A stretch of 39,854 bases of DNA from Opitutales bacterium (GTDB lineage: Bacteria; Verrucomicrobiota; Verrucomicrobiia; Opitutales; Intestinicryptomonadaceae), in assembly GCA_017526045.1 (NCBI GenBank), contig JAFXRX010000269.1:1-39854 (forward strand), written 5' to 3'. Below, piece after piece: positions 1 through 9,300 of the stretch; within the stretch, counting starts at the first letter, position 1; each line of letters begins with the position of its first letter. The notes beneath the pieces were generated by a model that made no database searches, had not been told where the DNA came from, and worked only from the letters and a program-made list of their open reading frames with translations. The position numbers were made by a program, and so were the translations under genes.

Positions 1-97
1 AATAAAAATAAATAAAAGTTAAAATGATATCGAGGCGTTCTACTTTTGAGAGTCTTGTTTTTTTTCGGCTCCTCTTTTTTCCGTTTTGACTATTCGC

Positions 98-1603
98 ATG
101 GGTTTTAGATCTGTTATTTACTTTTTTTCTTTCACTGATTTTAGATATCTGAGCTGGACGAATATAATCCTTATATCTGATGGTTTTATTGTGCTTGTAC
201 TTTGTTTTTTTTCCGTTTTGTTTTTCGGGATTTTTTACGCCGAAATCAGGACGCCGCCCGAGCCGGGCCCCGAATTCACCGCGCGCGAGGCATGCCTGCG
301 CATAGCCGTAAAATCCGCCGCAAAAAGCCCGAAGGGCGGGTTCGGGGGCATCGGCAAAATCGAAAGAGCCTCGGAAAATTTTGAAGGCGCGCAAGGTTTG
401 GACATTTGGTTTTACGCAAAAAATTCCCCCGCAATTTCGCGCGGCGAGGCTGTCGAGGGCAAATTCATCGTGCGCAAGGCCGAAGACGACGGCGGCGGCT
501 TTTACAAATATCTGAAAAGCCGAAACGTATATTTCAAGGCGTACTCGGCGGAAGAAATTCAAATAGAGCCCGCGGGCTTTCCGCACAGCCTTTACAACAA
601 AATCCGCGCGTATATCGAGGGGAAGCTCTCGCCCTGCGTTTGCGGCGAAAGCCTAAAGCGGGGAATGGGCGCGATGCGGGCGATGTTTCTTGGCGACAAG
701 TCCGCATTGGACGCCGAGGCAAAAGACGGCTTCAAGCTTACGGGCACAATGCACATATTCGCAATCAGCGGGCTGCACGTCGGCTTGCTTGCGGCGATAA
801 TTTTCATGCTGCTTTCGCCAGCGCGGCTGCCCGCAAAAGCAAAGCCCGCAATAAGCCTGCCGATTTTGTTTTTGTACGTAAACGCATGCGGCGCCCCGCC
901 GAGCGCAATGCGCGCGTTCATAATGATTGCCACGGTGTGGATTTCTTCGGTGTTCGGGCGCAAGCCAAAGCCCTTTGCCGGGCTTGCCGCGGCGTTTGCA
1001 ATTTCGCTTTTAATAAACCCCTCGAGCCTGTTCGACGCGGGCTTTGCCCTCTCCTATTCGGTCGTCGCCGCAATAATTTTGTACGCGGGCGACCTTTGCG
1101 AATTTCTGCGCGGCAAATTCGCCGGCGCGCGGGGCTTCGAGCTCAAAAACCCCGGGCTGCTGCGCAGGGCGGCCTTGAAATGCCAAGACTTGCTTGTTGC
1201 GGGCGCGTGCATAGCTCTCGCGGCAATAATTGCAAGCGCGCCTCTTTGCTCCTGCTATTTCGGCTACGTGCCGCTGATGTCGGTTTTTTATTCGATACCC
1301 TTTGTGCTCGGGGCGACATTCGCCGTTTCCTGCGCCGCCGCCTCCGCGGTTCTACCCGCGTTTTTATGCGCATGGACAAACGCCGCGGGCGCATTTATTC
1401 TTGAAATAATGTTGCGCTTGGCAAAATTCGGCGCATCATACGGGTTTGTTTTAAGCGCAAAAATTTCGCCCGAAGCGGCTTTTTTGGCGGAGGCGGCAAC
1501 CATCGCCGCAATGCTGCTTGCCCCGCAGATAAAAAGCCCGCTGCGCTGGCTCGCGCCCCCTGCGGTTTCCGCCCTGGCGATTTTAACGGCGTTCATTTTC
1601 TGA
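98..1603 (+). CDS. comEC: ComEC/Rec2-family DNA uptake channel protein
   Basis: Polytopic inner-membrane protein of the ComEC/Rec2 family, which in naturally competent bacteria carries single-stranded DNA across the membrane. The family signature HIFAISGLHV lies at residues 219-228 and begins a run of hydrophobic helices that continues to the C-terminus (about 501 aa). One hydrophobic segment (about residues 25-45) precedes a soluble stretch that matches the N-terminal DUF4131/OB-like region. The C-terminal metallo-beta-lactamase domain of long ComEC proteins is absent, as in many shorter homologues. I chose ATG 98; an in-frame TTG lies at 86. Neither has a Shine-Dalgarno sequence. The first 140 or so bases of the gene are much more AT-rich than the rest, so the exact start is uncertain. 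The gene is followed after 4 bp by tilS. The family call is firm; a role in competence is inferred. Confidence 0.87.
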   Translation: MGFRSVIYFFSFTDFRYLSWTNIILISDGFIVLVLCFFSVLFFGIFYAEIRTPPEPGPEFTAREACLRIAVKSAAKSPKGGFGGIGKIERASENFEGAQGLDIWFYAKNSPAISRGEAVEGKFIVRKAEDDGGGFYKYLKSRNVYFKAYSAEEIQIEPAGFPHSLYNKIRAYIEGKLSPCVCGESLKRGMGAMRAMFLGDKSALDAEAKDGFKLTGTMHIFAISGLHVGLLAAIIFMLLSPARLPAKAKPAISLPILFLYVNACGAPPSAMRAFIMIATVWISSVFGRKPKPFAGLAAAFAISLLINPSSLFDAGFALSYSVVAAIILYAGDLCEFLRGKFAGARGFELKNPGLLRRAALKCQDLLVAGACIALAAIIASAPLCSCYFGYVPLMSVFYSIPFVLGATFAVSCAAASAVLPAFLCAWTNAAGAFILEIMLRLAKFGASYGFVLSAKISPEAAFLAEAATIAAMLLAPQIKSPLRWLAPPAVSALAILTAFIF

Positions 1604-1607
1604 CATC

Positions 1608-2990
1608 TTGAAAAATCTTCCGCAAAAATTTTGGTTTGACGAAAACAGGCTCGAACAATCCGCGCTTGCGCAAATCCGCGCATGCCTTGCGTCGGGACAA
1701 AAGCTTGCCGCCGCGCTTTCGGGCGGCAGCGACTCGGTTTTTCTTTTGCATATGGCCGTCCAAATTTGCGGGGCCGAAAACATCGTCGCGCTGCACTACA
1801 ACCACAAGGTGCGCAAAAACGCCGACGCCGACGAGGAGTTTTGCAAAAAGCTGTGCGCGGGGCTCGGCGTGCGCCTCGTCGCAAAATCGCGCAAAAAAAG
1901 CCTCAAAAAAATATCGGAGGAGAGCCTGCGCCTGATACGCAAAAAGTTTTTCGAGGACGAGTGCAAGAGGCTTAAAATCGGGGCAATTTTGCAGGGGCAC
2001 ATAAAAAACGACGTTGCCGAAACAATGCTCATGCGCCTGATGCGCGGGGCGTCGGCGGACGGGCTTTGCGCGCCCCGCCCCGTCTCAAAGACAAATTCGC
2101 TCGCAAAAATCCGCCCGCTGCTGGCGCTTAGCAAGGCGCAAATCCAGGCTGAGCTGAAAAAATTCGGCATCGGCTGGCGAGAGGACGAATCGAACCGCGA
2201 AAACAAATTTCTGCGCAACAAAATCAGAAACGAAATTTTGCCCGCCATAGAAAAAGCGAGCGATTTTTCGTTCGTAAATTCCGCCGCGAGGGCTCGAATG
2301 CTCATCGAGGAGGACTGCGCCCTAATCGCGGAAATTTTTGAAAAAAGCGCGCAATGGCGCGGCGGCAAAATTTTCCTGAGCCCCGAAGCCGCCCGAAGCC
2401 CCGCGCTTTTAAGGCGCGCAATCCAGGCTCTTCTTGCGCAAAAAAATCTTAAACTGCGCGCCGCGGCGGTCGATGATTTTATAAAGGCTTGCCTGAAAAA
2501 TAAAAACGCGCAAACAAGCCTCAAGGAAAATTTCCTGACTTTCAGCGCGAAAGAATTGTCGCTTGAAATCTCTCCCCCCGCCGCTTTTCCGCATAAAAAA
2601 ATCCCCTTAAAATTGGGAGAAAACAAGCTGCCCGGCGGCGCGGCATTGGTTTTGGAAGAAGTTTCGGTTTCGAAAGGGCTTCTTGAAAAAATCCGCGCCG
2701 GCTTTTTCAAGGAGTCCGAATGCGCGTTCGTCGCCCCGCGGCAAAAAGAATTTTTCGCGCGCGAAATTTTGCCCTCCGACGCCTACGCGCCAATCGGGGC
2801 GAAGTCTGCGCGCCTTGTAAAAGACATGATGAGCGCGAAAAAAACGCCCGTTTTGAAACGAAAATCGTTTCCGCTTGTCTGTTTAAGTTCGGGGGAAGCC
2901 GTCTGGGCTCCAACCCTCGCGCCGGCGGATTTCTGCAAATTAAGCAAAATCGGCCGCGCATTTAGATTGACCTACAGGGCTTCTTTTTAA
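1608..2990 (+). CDS. tilS: tRNA(Ile)-lysidine synthase TilS
   Basis: Ligates lysine to C34 of the CAU-anticodon tRNA-Ile in an ATP-dependent reaction, changing its decoding from AUG to AUA; cytoplasmic and normally essential. The PP-loop motif SGGSDS is at residues 38-43. It is followed by the HYNHKVR block (family HxNHxLR) and GHIKNDVAETMLMRLMRG (family GHxxDDxxET...RG). The C-terminal TilS_C-like block, around VKDMMSAKKTPVLKRKSFP, is present. Length of 460 aa fits the full-length form. The only N-terminal start that keeps the PP-loop intact is TTG at 1608, 4 bp after the comEC stop; the next Met is beyond the SGGSDS motif. No Shine-Dalgarno sequence is visible. It precedes ftsH, a linkage (tilS-ftsH) seen in many bacteria. 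Confidence 0.95.
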   Translation: MKNLPQKFWFDENRLEQSALAQIRACLASGQKLAAALSGGSDSVFLLHMAVQICGAENIVALHYNHKVRKNADADEEFCKKLCAGLGVRLVAKSRKKSLKKISEESLRLIRKKFFEDECKRLKIGAILQGHIKNDVAETMLMRLMRGASADGLCAPRPVSKTNSLAKIRPLLALSKAQIQAELKKFGIGWREDESNRENKFLRNKIRNEILPAIEKASDFSFVNSAARARMLIEEDCALIAEIFEKSAQWRGGKIFLSPEAARSPALLRRAIQALLAQKNLKLRAAAVDDFIKACLKNKNAQTSLKENFLTFSAKELSLEISPPAAFPHKKIPLKLGENKLPGGAALVLEEVSVSKGLLEKIRAGFFKESECAFVAPRQKEFFAREILPSDAYAPIGAKSARLVKDMMSAKKTPVLKRKSFPLVCLSSGEAVWAPTLAPADFCKLSKIGRAFRLTYRASF

Positions 2991-3022
2991 AAATATCTTC
3001 AATTTGCAGGGAAATCCGCGCA

Positions 3023-3028
3023 TATAAT
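3023..3028 (+). promoter_or_regulatory. -10 element of ftsH promoter
   Basis: A perfect TATAAT lies 7 nt before the ftsH ATG in the 45-bp tilS-ftsH gap. No good -35 hexamer sits at 17 bp; a TTGCAG at 3004-3009 would give a 13-bp spacer. If used, transcription would begin at or next to the ATG, giving a leaderless mRNA. Confidence 0.45.
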
Positions 3029-3035
3029 TTATATT

Positions 3036-5045
3036 ATGGAAAATAATTCGCCAAAAAATTTGAATTCCCAAAAGGGCAAAAGCCAGGCAAGGACGTTTTT
3101 TGTCTGGAGCGCGCTCATTTTGATTGTGATGCTGCTTAAATTCTATGCGGACGGCACCTCCGCGGCGCAGGAATTTTCGATAAGAGACCTGATGCGCGAG
3201 GCCGCCGCCGACAACATAACCGAGCTTACAATCCGCAACGACCCCAACGGCGGGCAAAACTGGTACGAAGTTACGGGTTATATAAACAATCCGCGCTTCG
3301 GCAAGGAGGGCGCACCCGCAAACACCCCGCGCAAAAATCCTTTCAAATTCAGCGGCACGATTTTGGAGGACAACTACAAAATCCTGACCTCGCCCTCCGC
3401 GCCCTGGGAAATCCGCGAAAAGAGCGCGAACTCCGCGTGGAGCAGCGTATTTTTCACAATTCTGCCGTTTTTGCTCGTAATCGGCGTGATATATTTTCTC
3501 ATCTCGCGGCAAATGAGGCTCTCGGGCAAGAGCGCAATGGACTTCGGCAAAAGCCGCGCACGCCTGCTTTCGCCCGACAAGGACCGCACGACGTTTGACG
3601 ACGTGGCGGGCTGCGACGAGGCAAAGGAGGAAGTCGCCGAAATTGTCGACTTTTTAAAAACGCCCGAAAAATTCAGAAAAATCGGGGCGAAAATTCCCAA
3701 GGGCATTTTGATGATGGGCCCCCCGGGAACGGGCAAAACCCTCCTTGCGCGCGCAATCGCGGGCGAGGCGAACGTCCCCTTCTACTCCATCAGCGGCTCC
3801 GACTTCATGGAAATGTTCGTCGGCGTTGGGGCGGCGAGAGTCCGCGACATGTTTGAAGTCGCGCGCAAAAACGCCCCATGTTTGATATTCATAGACGAAA
3901 TCGACGCTGTCGGCAGGCAGCGCGGCGCGGGCATGGGCGGCGGCCACGACGAAAGGGAGCAGACGCTCAACTCCCTGCTTACCGAAATGGACGGCTTCGA
4001 CGGCCACGAAGGCATAATAATTATCGCCGCAACAAACCGCCCCGACGTATTGGACAGCGCGCTTCTGCGCCCCGGCAGATTCGATAGGCAAGTTGTAATC
4101 GACACCCCCGACGCCAAAGGCCGCGAGGAAATTTTGAAAATCCACGCGCGCAAAATCAAGCTTGCAGAAGACGTTGACTTGCAGACAGTCGCGCGCCTCT
4201 GCCCGGGCTGCTCGGGCGCGGATTTGGCAAACCTCTTGAACGAAAGCGCGATAACCGCCGCGCGCCGCAACAGCCCGATTGTCTCGATGCAGGACATCAA
4301 CATAGCCCGCGACAAAGTCTTCTTCGGCAGGGAGCGCCGCCGCCTGATGGACGACGACGAAAAGAAGCTGATAGCCTGCCACGAATCCGGGCACGCAATA
4401 ACGCAGTGCGTCCTCGACAGCGGCAATATGCCCGTGCACAAGGTTACGATTATCCCGCGCGGGCAAAGCCTGGGCTCCACCATGTTCCTGCCAAAGCGCG
4501 ACGTGCTTACAGAGACGAAGGCGAACCTGCTCAACCAAATCTGCTCGACGCTCGGCGGCAGGGTCGCGGAGGAAATCGCGTTCGGCGAAATCACAAACGG
4601 CGCGGCAAGCGACATAAAGCAGGCGACGAAAATCGCCCGCAAAATGGTTTGCGACTGGGGCATGGGCACTCTCGGGCCGATAGCCCTCGGCGAAAACCAG
4701 GAGCACATTTTCCTCGGCAAGGAAATCGCCCGCGACAGGCATTTCAGCGAAAAAACCGCGCAGCTAATCGACGACGAAATCAAAAACGTAATCGACGCCC
4801 AGCTAAACCGCGCGCGCGACATTCTAAATTCAAGGCGCGCCCAGCTCGACTTGATGAGCGCGGCTTTGGTGGAGTTCGAGACAATCGACGGCGACTTGGC
4901 GCGCGACATCGTCTCCGAAAAAGTCAAAACTCTTGACGAGATAAAAGAAAGGCTTGCGCAGCCCAAGCCCGACGAGACAAAGAGCGCCGAAACGCCTTCG
5001 CCCGCCGCCACGCCCTCGATAAACCCCGCGCCCGCGCAGGCGTAA
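3036..5045 (+). CDS. ftsH: ATP-dependent zinc metalloprotease FtsH
   Basis: Membrane-anchored AAA+ protease that extracts and degrades misfolded membrane proteins and regulatory proteins; works as a hexamer at the inner membrane. TM1 is about residues 21-37 and TM2 about 137-156, with a periplasmic domain of about 100 residues between them. The AAA module has Walker A GPPGTGKT (228-235), Walker B LIFIDEIDAVG and the second region of homology around ATNRPDVLDSALLRPGRFDR. The zinc protease motif HESGH is at 449-453, with the third ligand region GAASDIKQAT downstream. The length of 669 aa is normal. The C-terminal tail is Pro/Ala/Glu-rich and probably disordered. No Shine-Dalgarno sequence precedes the ATG; a TATAAT box ends 7 nt before it. 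It is convergent with the lipoprotein pair downstream. Confidence 0.98.
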   Translation: MENNSPKNLNSQKGKSQARTFFVWSALILIVMLLKFYADGTSAAQEFSIRDLMREAAADNITELTIRNDPNGGQNWYEVTGYINNPRFGKEGAPANTPRKNPFKFSGTILEDNYKILTSPSAPWEIREKSANSAWSSVFFTILPFLLVIGVIYFLISRQMRLSGKSAMDFGKSRARLLSPDKDRTTFDDVAGCDEAKEEVAEIVDFLKTPEKFRKIGAKIPKGILMMGPPGTGKTLLARAIAGEANVPFYSISGSDFMEMFVGVGAARVRDMFEVARKNAPCLIFIDEIDAVGRQRGAGMGGGHDEREQTLNSLLTEMDGFDGHEGIIIIAATNRPDVLDSALLRPGRFDRQVVIDTPDAKGREEILKIHARKIKLAEDVDLQTVARLCPGCSGADLANLLNESAITAARRNSPIVSMQDINIARDKVFFGRERRRLMDDDEKKLIACHESGHAITQCVLDSGNMPVHKVTIIPRGQSLGSTMFLPKRDVLTETKANLLNQICSTLGGRVAEEIAFGEITNGAASDIKQATKIARKMVCDWGMGTLGPIALGENQEHIFLGKEIARDRHFSEKTAQLIDDEIKNVIDAQLNRARDILNSRRAQLDLMSAALVEFETIDGDLARDIVSEKVKTLDEIKERLAQPKPDETKSAETPSPAATPSINPAPAQA

Positions 5046-5077
5046 GCGCAAGAAAAATTCCGCTCTTGGCGCGGGAT

Positions 5078-5632
5078 TCACTTTTTCCATTCGGCGAGAA
5101 TTTCCCGCATTTTCTCGGGCGAGAGCTCGCGGTGGCTCGACACAAGCCCGCCATTTTCGTCGAGGCTGTTTTCGTACAAATCTATACCTATGAATTTTCC
5201 GTCTTCGTACGAGAATAGCATTCTTATATATACATTTTCGGGCGAAGCCTCGCCGAACCATTTTTGAAATTTGTTCTTGTAAAAGTAGCTTTCCTCTTTA
5301 AGCAAAACGTATTTGCCGCCGGCTTCCTTGTAATAGAAAACAAAGATTGAATTGTTTTCAAAGTCGGTTAGCTGCGCCCCGCGTATATAACGCGATAAAT
5401 TACGAGACCGCCAGCATACATTCCCGGGCTCGTCGAGCCTGCCGAAAAAATCGCTCTTAGTCTCTTTTTCGCAGCGCGGATATGCGGGAAGGTTAAATTT
5501 GGCGCGGCAGGAATTTTTTATCGTCTCTTCCAATTTTATGATTTGTTTTTCTCTAAATTCGTATTCGGATCTGCAGGCGCAGAGGCACGAAACCAGCATA
5601 AATAAAGCAAAAAATTGTTTAATGTATTTCAT
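5078..5632 (-). CDS. putative lipoprotein, second of a paralogous pair
   Basis: Not recognised as a named family. The 184-aa product begins with a basic-hydrophobic signal peptide ending in a lipobox-like LCAC, with the lipidated Cys at about residue 20. It resembles the product of the gene just upstream: both have a [KR]xNLP motif about 40 residues in, a central aromatic/charged region and an Lxx[AM]xxxxxxW[KN] C-terminal helix, so the two look like a tandem duplication. The start ATG overlaps the stop of the upstream gene (ATGA) and is preceded at a good distance by a full AGGAGG Shine-Dalgarno, which also encodes Arg-Arg near the end of the upstream protein. Translational coupling is likely. 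Base composition is AT-richer than the flanking ftsH and dnaE. Probably membrane-anchored in the periplasm; function unknown. Confidence 0.7.
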   Translation of the reverse strand: MKYIKQFFALFMLVSCLCACRSEYEFREKQIIKLEETIKNSCRAKFNLPAYPRCEKETKSDFFGRLDEPGNVCWRSRNLSRYIRGAQLTDFENNSIFVFYYKEAGGKYVLLKEESYFYKNKFQKWFGEASPENVYIRMLFSYEDGKFIGIDLYENSLDENGGLVSSHRELSPEKMREILAEWKK

Positions 5633-6177
5633 TTTTCCGTCCTCCTATAAATCTTGGGCGTAATCTCGTTCCACTTTTTTATGTAGGACAAGGCCTCCTC
5701 CAAGCTTATGTTTTTTGTGTGGGTTTGCTTGCAAACTCCGGGCGTCCAAACAATCGAACAATACCAAATGCATTCGAATTGTTTTTTGTCGTATAAGTAT
5801 ATGTATCTGACAGAATCACATCTGACCATTCGCTTGGGATAATGCGGGAATCCGGAATCGCTGTCAAAATTTCCTTGTTCTGAAACCAGGCTAAACGTTC
5901 CGTCGGATTCGGGTTTAAAGCGAAAATAGTAGTCGAAATTGCGGTTTCTCAAATCTTTAAGAATGAATGTGCAATCGTTGTCGGAGGAGGCCATCCATTC
6001 GCGGTCTTCGGGCGGCGGAAGCTCCGGAAGATTGAGCTTGTCGCGCCCCGAAGCGGCAATTGCCCGAACATAGGGCTGCATTTCCTCTTCCGAAAGAATT
6101 TGCGGAAAAATGCATCCCGAAAGCAGCAGGGACGTTAAAGCCGCCGCGGCAAATAAAATGAATTTTGCAAGTTTCAT
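5629..6177 (-). CDS. putative lipoprotein, first of a paralogous pair
   Basis: An unrecognised 182-aa protein with a clear lipoprotein signal: MKLAKF, a hydrophobic core and a lipobox LLSGC with Cys at about residue 22. The mature part carries KLNLPELP near the N-terminus and ends with a charged helix (EEALSYIKKWNE), both matched in the following gene, to which it overlaps by 4 nt. It has several Cys residues in the mature region that could form periplasmic disulfides. An in-frame ATG exists at 6204, but a TTGACA-17-TGTCAT promoter places transcription start near 6188, which favours the ATG at 6177, where the signal peptide begins. AT-richer than its neighbours. No function can be assigned. 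Confidence 0.7.
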   Translation of the reverse strand: MKLAKFILFAAAALTSLLLSGCIFPQILSEEEMQPYVRAIAASGRDKLNLPELPPPEDREWMASSDNDCTFILKDLRNRNFDYYFRFKPESDGTFSLVSEQGNFDSDSGFPHYPKRMVRCDSVRYIYLYDKKQFECIWYCSIVWTPGVCKQTHTKNISLEEALSYIKKWNEITPKIYRRTEK

Positions 6178-6194
6178 AAGCTGCCCTCGCTTGT

Positions 6195-6223
6195 ATGACA
6201 GCATTTTTTTAAGAATCTGTCAA
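6195..6223 (-). promoter_or_regulatory. sigma-70-like promoter of the lipoprotein pair
   Basis: On the minus strand a consensus TTGACA (6223-6218) is followed after 17 bp by TGTCAT (6200-6195, 4 of 6 matches to TATAAT). The predicted start lies about 11 nt before the ATG at 6177. Confidence 0.5.
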
Positions 6224-6386
6224 GTAATCATTTGCAACACTTAACGGCGCAAAAAACAACATTTTAAATGCGGCCTTTTTTTGTGCGAATTTTGCGCGGA
6301 TATTTTTTAGCGCGCGTCTTTCTTTTTGAAATTGCCCCACTTGCGCCGCTCGGGCTCGGGGATTGGCAGAGCCCTTGCCTTCATTT

Positions 6387-9300
6387 TTACGACGGCGGGC
6401 TCGGCGCGCAAATGCTGGAATTCGCGCGCGCTAAGCCCGAGCGCAAATTGCCCTGCGAGCGGATTTCAAGCAAGTCCGACTCCGAAGTCTTCAAAAAAAT
6501 CCTGTGCTCGATTTGCGAGCCCGGCGCCGCCTTGTAGACGTAGTTTGAAAGCATTTTGATAAACCGCGCGCCCTGGATTTCGGGGTCGACAATCCAGTCG
6601 CACTTCGCAATCGAATCCGCGGCGGCGGCGTTCATGCCCTGGATGGTCTCGCCGTTGAATTTGACGTCCGCGCCGTTTTCGCTGCGGCATTCGCCGACAA
6701 TGCAGGCGCAAGCACCGTCGGAGAGCATGTCCTTGAATTTCTCGTAGGCGGCGGGGAAGAAATTTATCTGGTACGACTTTCCGCGGCGGGTCGAAACCGT
6801 AAAGAACGCCCACGCCTTGTTGTCCTTTTTTGTTATGCGCTTTGTCAGGTTTGAAATCACGCCGCAAATTCTAAATCTGTCGCGGGAGATGCGCTTCACC
6901 AGATTTTCGTCGGGGATGTGGTCGAGGGCGTCGTCGATGCCCGCAAACTCGTTCATGGGGTGCCCCGAAATGTAGAAGCGCAAAAGCTCCTTTTCCGACT
7001 GCAATTTTTGCGCAAGCGGCATTGGCGGCTGCGACATGTCTATGACCGACGCCGAACTTTTCGAGCCTTCGCCGCCGCCCGCGCCCAAGAGGTCGAAGAG
7101 GTTTGTCTGCCCCACTTCGACGTCCTTTCGCAAGTCGTTTGCGTGGTTTAAAATAGCGTCGGCGCTTGCGGCGAGCGCGCCGCGGTCGATGCCGAAAGAG
7201 TCGAACGCGCCCGAAAGAATTAGGCTTTCCATGACGCGCTTGTTGACGCTTACGCGCTCGGCGAAGTCCATGACGTCCTTGAACGCGCCGTTTTTCTCGC
7301 GCTCCGCGACAATCTGCTTTGCAGCCGCCTCGCCGATGCCCTTGACGGCGGCGAGCCCGAAGCGTATGGAGCCCGCGGAATTTTCGAACATAAAGCCCTC
7401 GGCGGGCTTCCAGTCGGGGTCGATTATGGGCGTAAAGCCCTCGCGCGAAACGTTGACGTCTGGGCCGAGCACCTTGATGTTCAAAGCCTCGCATTCCTCG
7501 ATGAAATTCGCGACTTTGTCGAGGTTGCCAAGCTCGCTGGAAAGCACAGCCGCCATAAATTCGACGGGGTAGTTCGCCTTCAAATACGCAGTTCTATACG
7601 AGAGCATTGCGTAGGCCGCGGAGTGCGACTTGTTGAAGCCGTACTGCGCGAATTTTTCGAGAATTGCAAAAATCCTTTCAGCCTCCTCCTTTTTGATGCC
7701 CTTTGCCTTTTCCGCGCGCTCGACAAAAACCGCCCGCTGCTTCGCCATGATTTCGGGCTTCTTCTTGCCCATTGCGCGCCTTAGCAAGTCCGCCTCACCG
7801 AGAGTGTAGCCCGCGATTATCCGCGCCGCCATCATAACCTGCTCCTGATAGACGATTACGCCGTAGGTTTCGCTTACCAAATCCTTCAAAAGCGGGTGCG
7901 GAACCTGGATTTTTGAGGCGTCGCGCTTGCCCTCGATGAACTGGTCGATAAACTGCATGGGGCCCGGGCGGTAGAGCGCGATTAGCGCGATAATTTCCTC
8001 GAACGCGCTCAGGCCTATGCGGCGGCAGAGGTTTTGCATGCCCTCGCTTTCGAGCTGGAAGACGCCCGTTGTTATGCCGCTATTTAAAAGGCGGTAGGTA
8101 AGCGGGTCGTCGAGCGAAATTTTTTCTATGTCGAAATTCGGGTTGTTGCGGGTGCGCCTTACATTCTGCTGCGCCTCGAAAATGACGTCCAAAGTTTTCA
8201 GCCCCAAAAAGTCCGCCTTCAAAAGCCCGAGCTCCTCCGAGGGGCCCTTTGGAATTTGCGTTGTAAGCGTGCCTTCCTGAATCATCATGGGCACGAGGTT
8301 GTCGAGGGGCTGGTCGCCGATAATGATGCCGCAGGCGTGCTTGCCCGTCTGCCTAATCATGCCCTCCAAAATTTGAGCCTGGTCGAAAATGTGGCGGGCT
8401 TCGGGGGATTTTTGCAATAAACCTTGAGCTCGTCGGACTTTTCGTAAGCCTCTTTGAGCTTGATTTTGAGGTCGTCTGGGATTTTTTTGGCGTAGGAATT
8501 TGCCTCGTCGAAAGGCATGTCGTTTACCCTCGCCAAGTCGCGGATTACCACTTTTGCGCCGAGCGTGCCGAAAGTGATGATGTTTGCGACCCTGTCTTTG
8601 CCGTACTTGCCGCGGACGTAGTCTATCACCTCGTCGCGCCTCGCCTGGCAAAAGTCGACGTCGAAGTCGGGGGGCGAGACGCGCTCCAAAGAGAGCATTC
8701 GCTCAAAGAGAAGCCCGAAGCGCAGCGGCTCGATGTCGGTAATTTTTAGCATGTAGGCAATCATGCAGCCCGCGCCCGAGCCGCGGCCGGGACCTACGGG
8801 AATGTTTTGCGAACGAGCCCAGTTGATGTAGTCGTAAACAATCAAAAAGTAGTCCACAAACTCCGCGCCCACGATGATTGAAAGCTCGTAGTCGAGCTTG
8901 TCGCAAAGCAATTTTGCGCGGTCGGGCGGCTCTCCCGCCTTCGGGACGTAAGATTCGGGGTTGTCGTAGTCCACGCCGTAGCGTTCCTTGAGCCCCTTCT
9001 TGCACAGGTCGAACAAAAACAGCCCGTTTTTAAAGTATTTTGGGTAGTCTTTTTCCTCGATTTTGAAGTCCGGCTCCTTGCCGTTCTGCTTCAAAACCTC
9101 GTTTTTCTTAGCCTCGTAAAGGCGCAGAATGCGAACAAAGTTTTCCTTGTCGGGGTCGAAAGAAATGTCTATGGGCTTTTCGTAGCACGGATAGTGGTTT
9201 ACGCCCATAGGTATCTTTAAATCAACCATTTCCGCAACGGCCAACGTGTTGTCGAGGCAGCCCTCGATTTCGCCCAAGACTTTTTCCATTTCCTCGCGCG

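Noticed and set aside
3654..5011. Two long minus-strand frames (362 and 409 codons) antisense to ftsH
   Set aside because: ftsH is beyond doubt; the antisense frames show only composition-driven openness.
5046..5077. Terminator after ftsH
   Set aside because: GCGCAAGA and TCTTGGCGC can form a stem with one bulge, but no T-run follows on either strand.
8403..8420. Programmed -1 frameshifting in dnaE
   Set aside because: No X XXY YYZ slippery heptamer fits the frames (C AAA AAT and T CCC CCG need first-position mismatches) and I see no obvious downstream stimulatory structure. An indel at a homopolymer is simpler.
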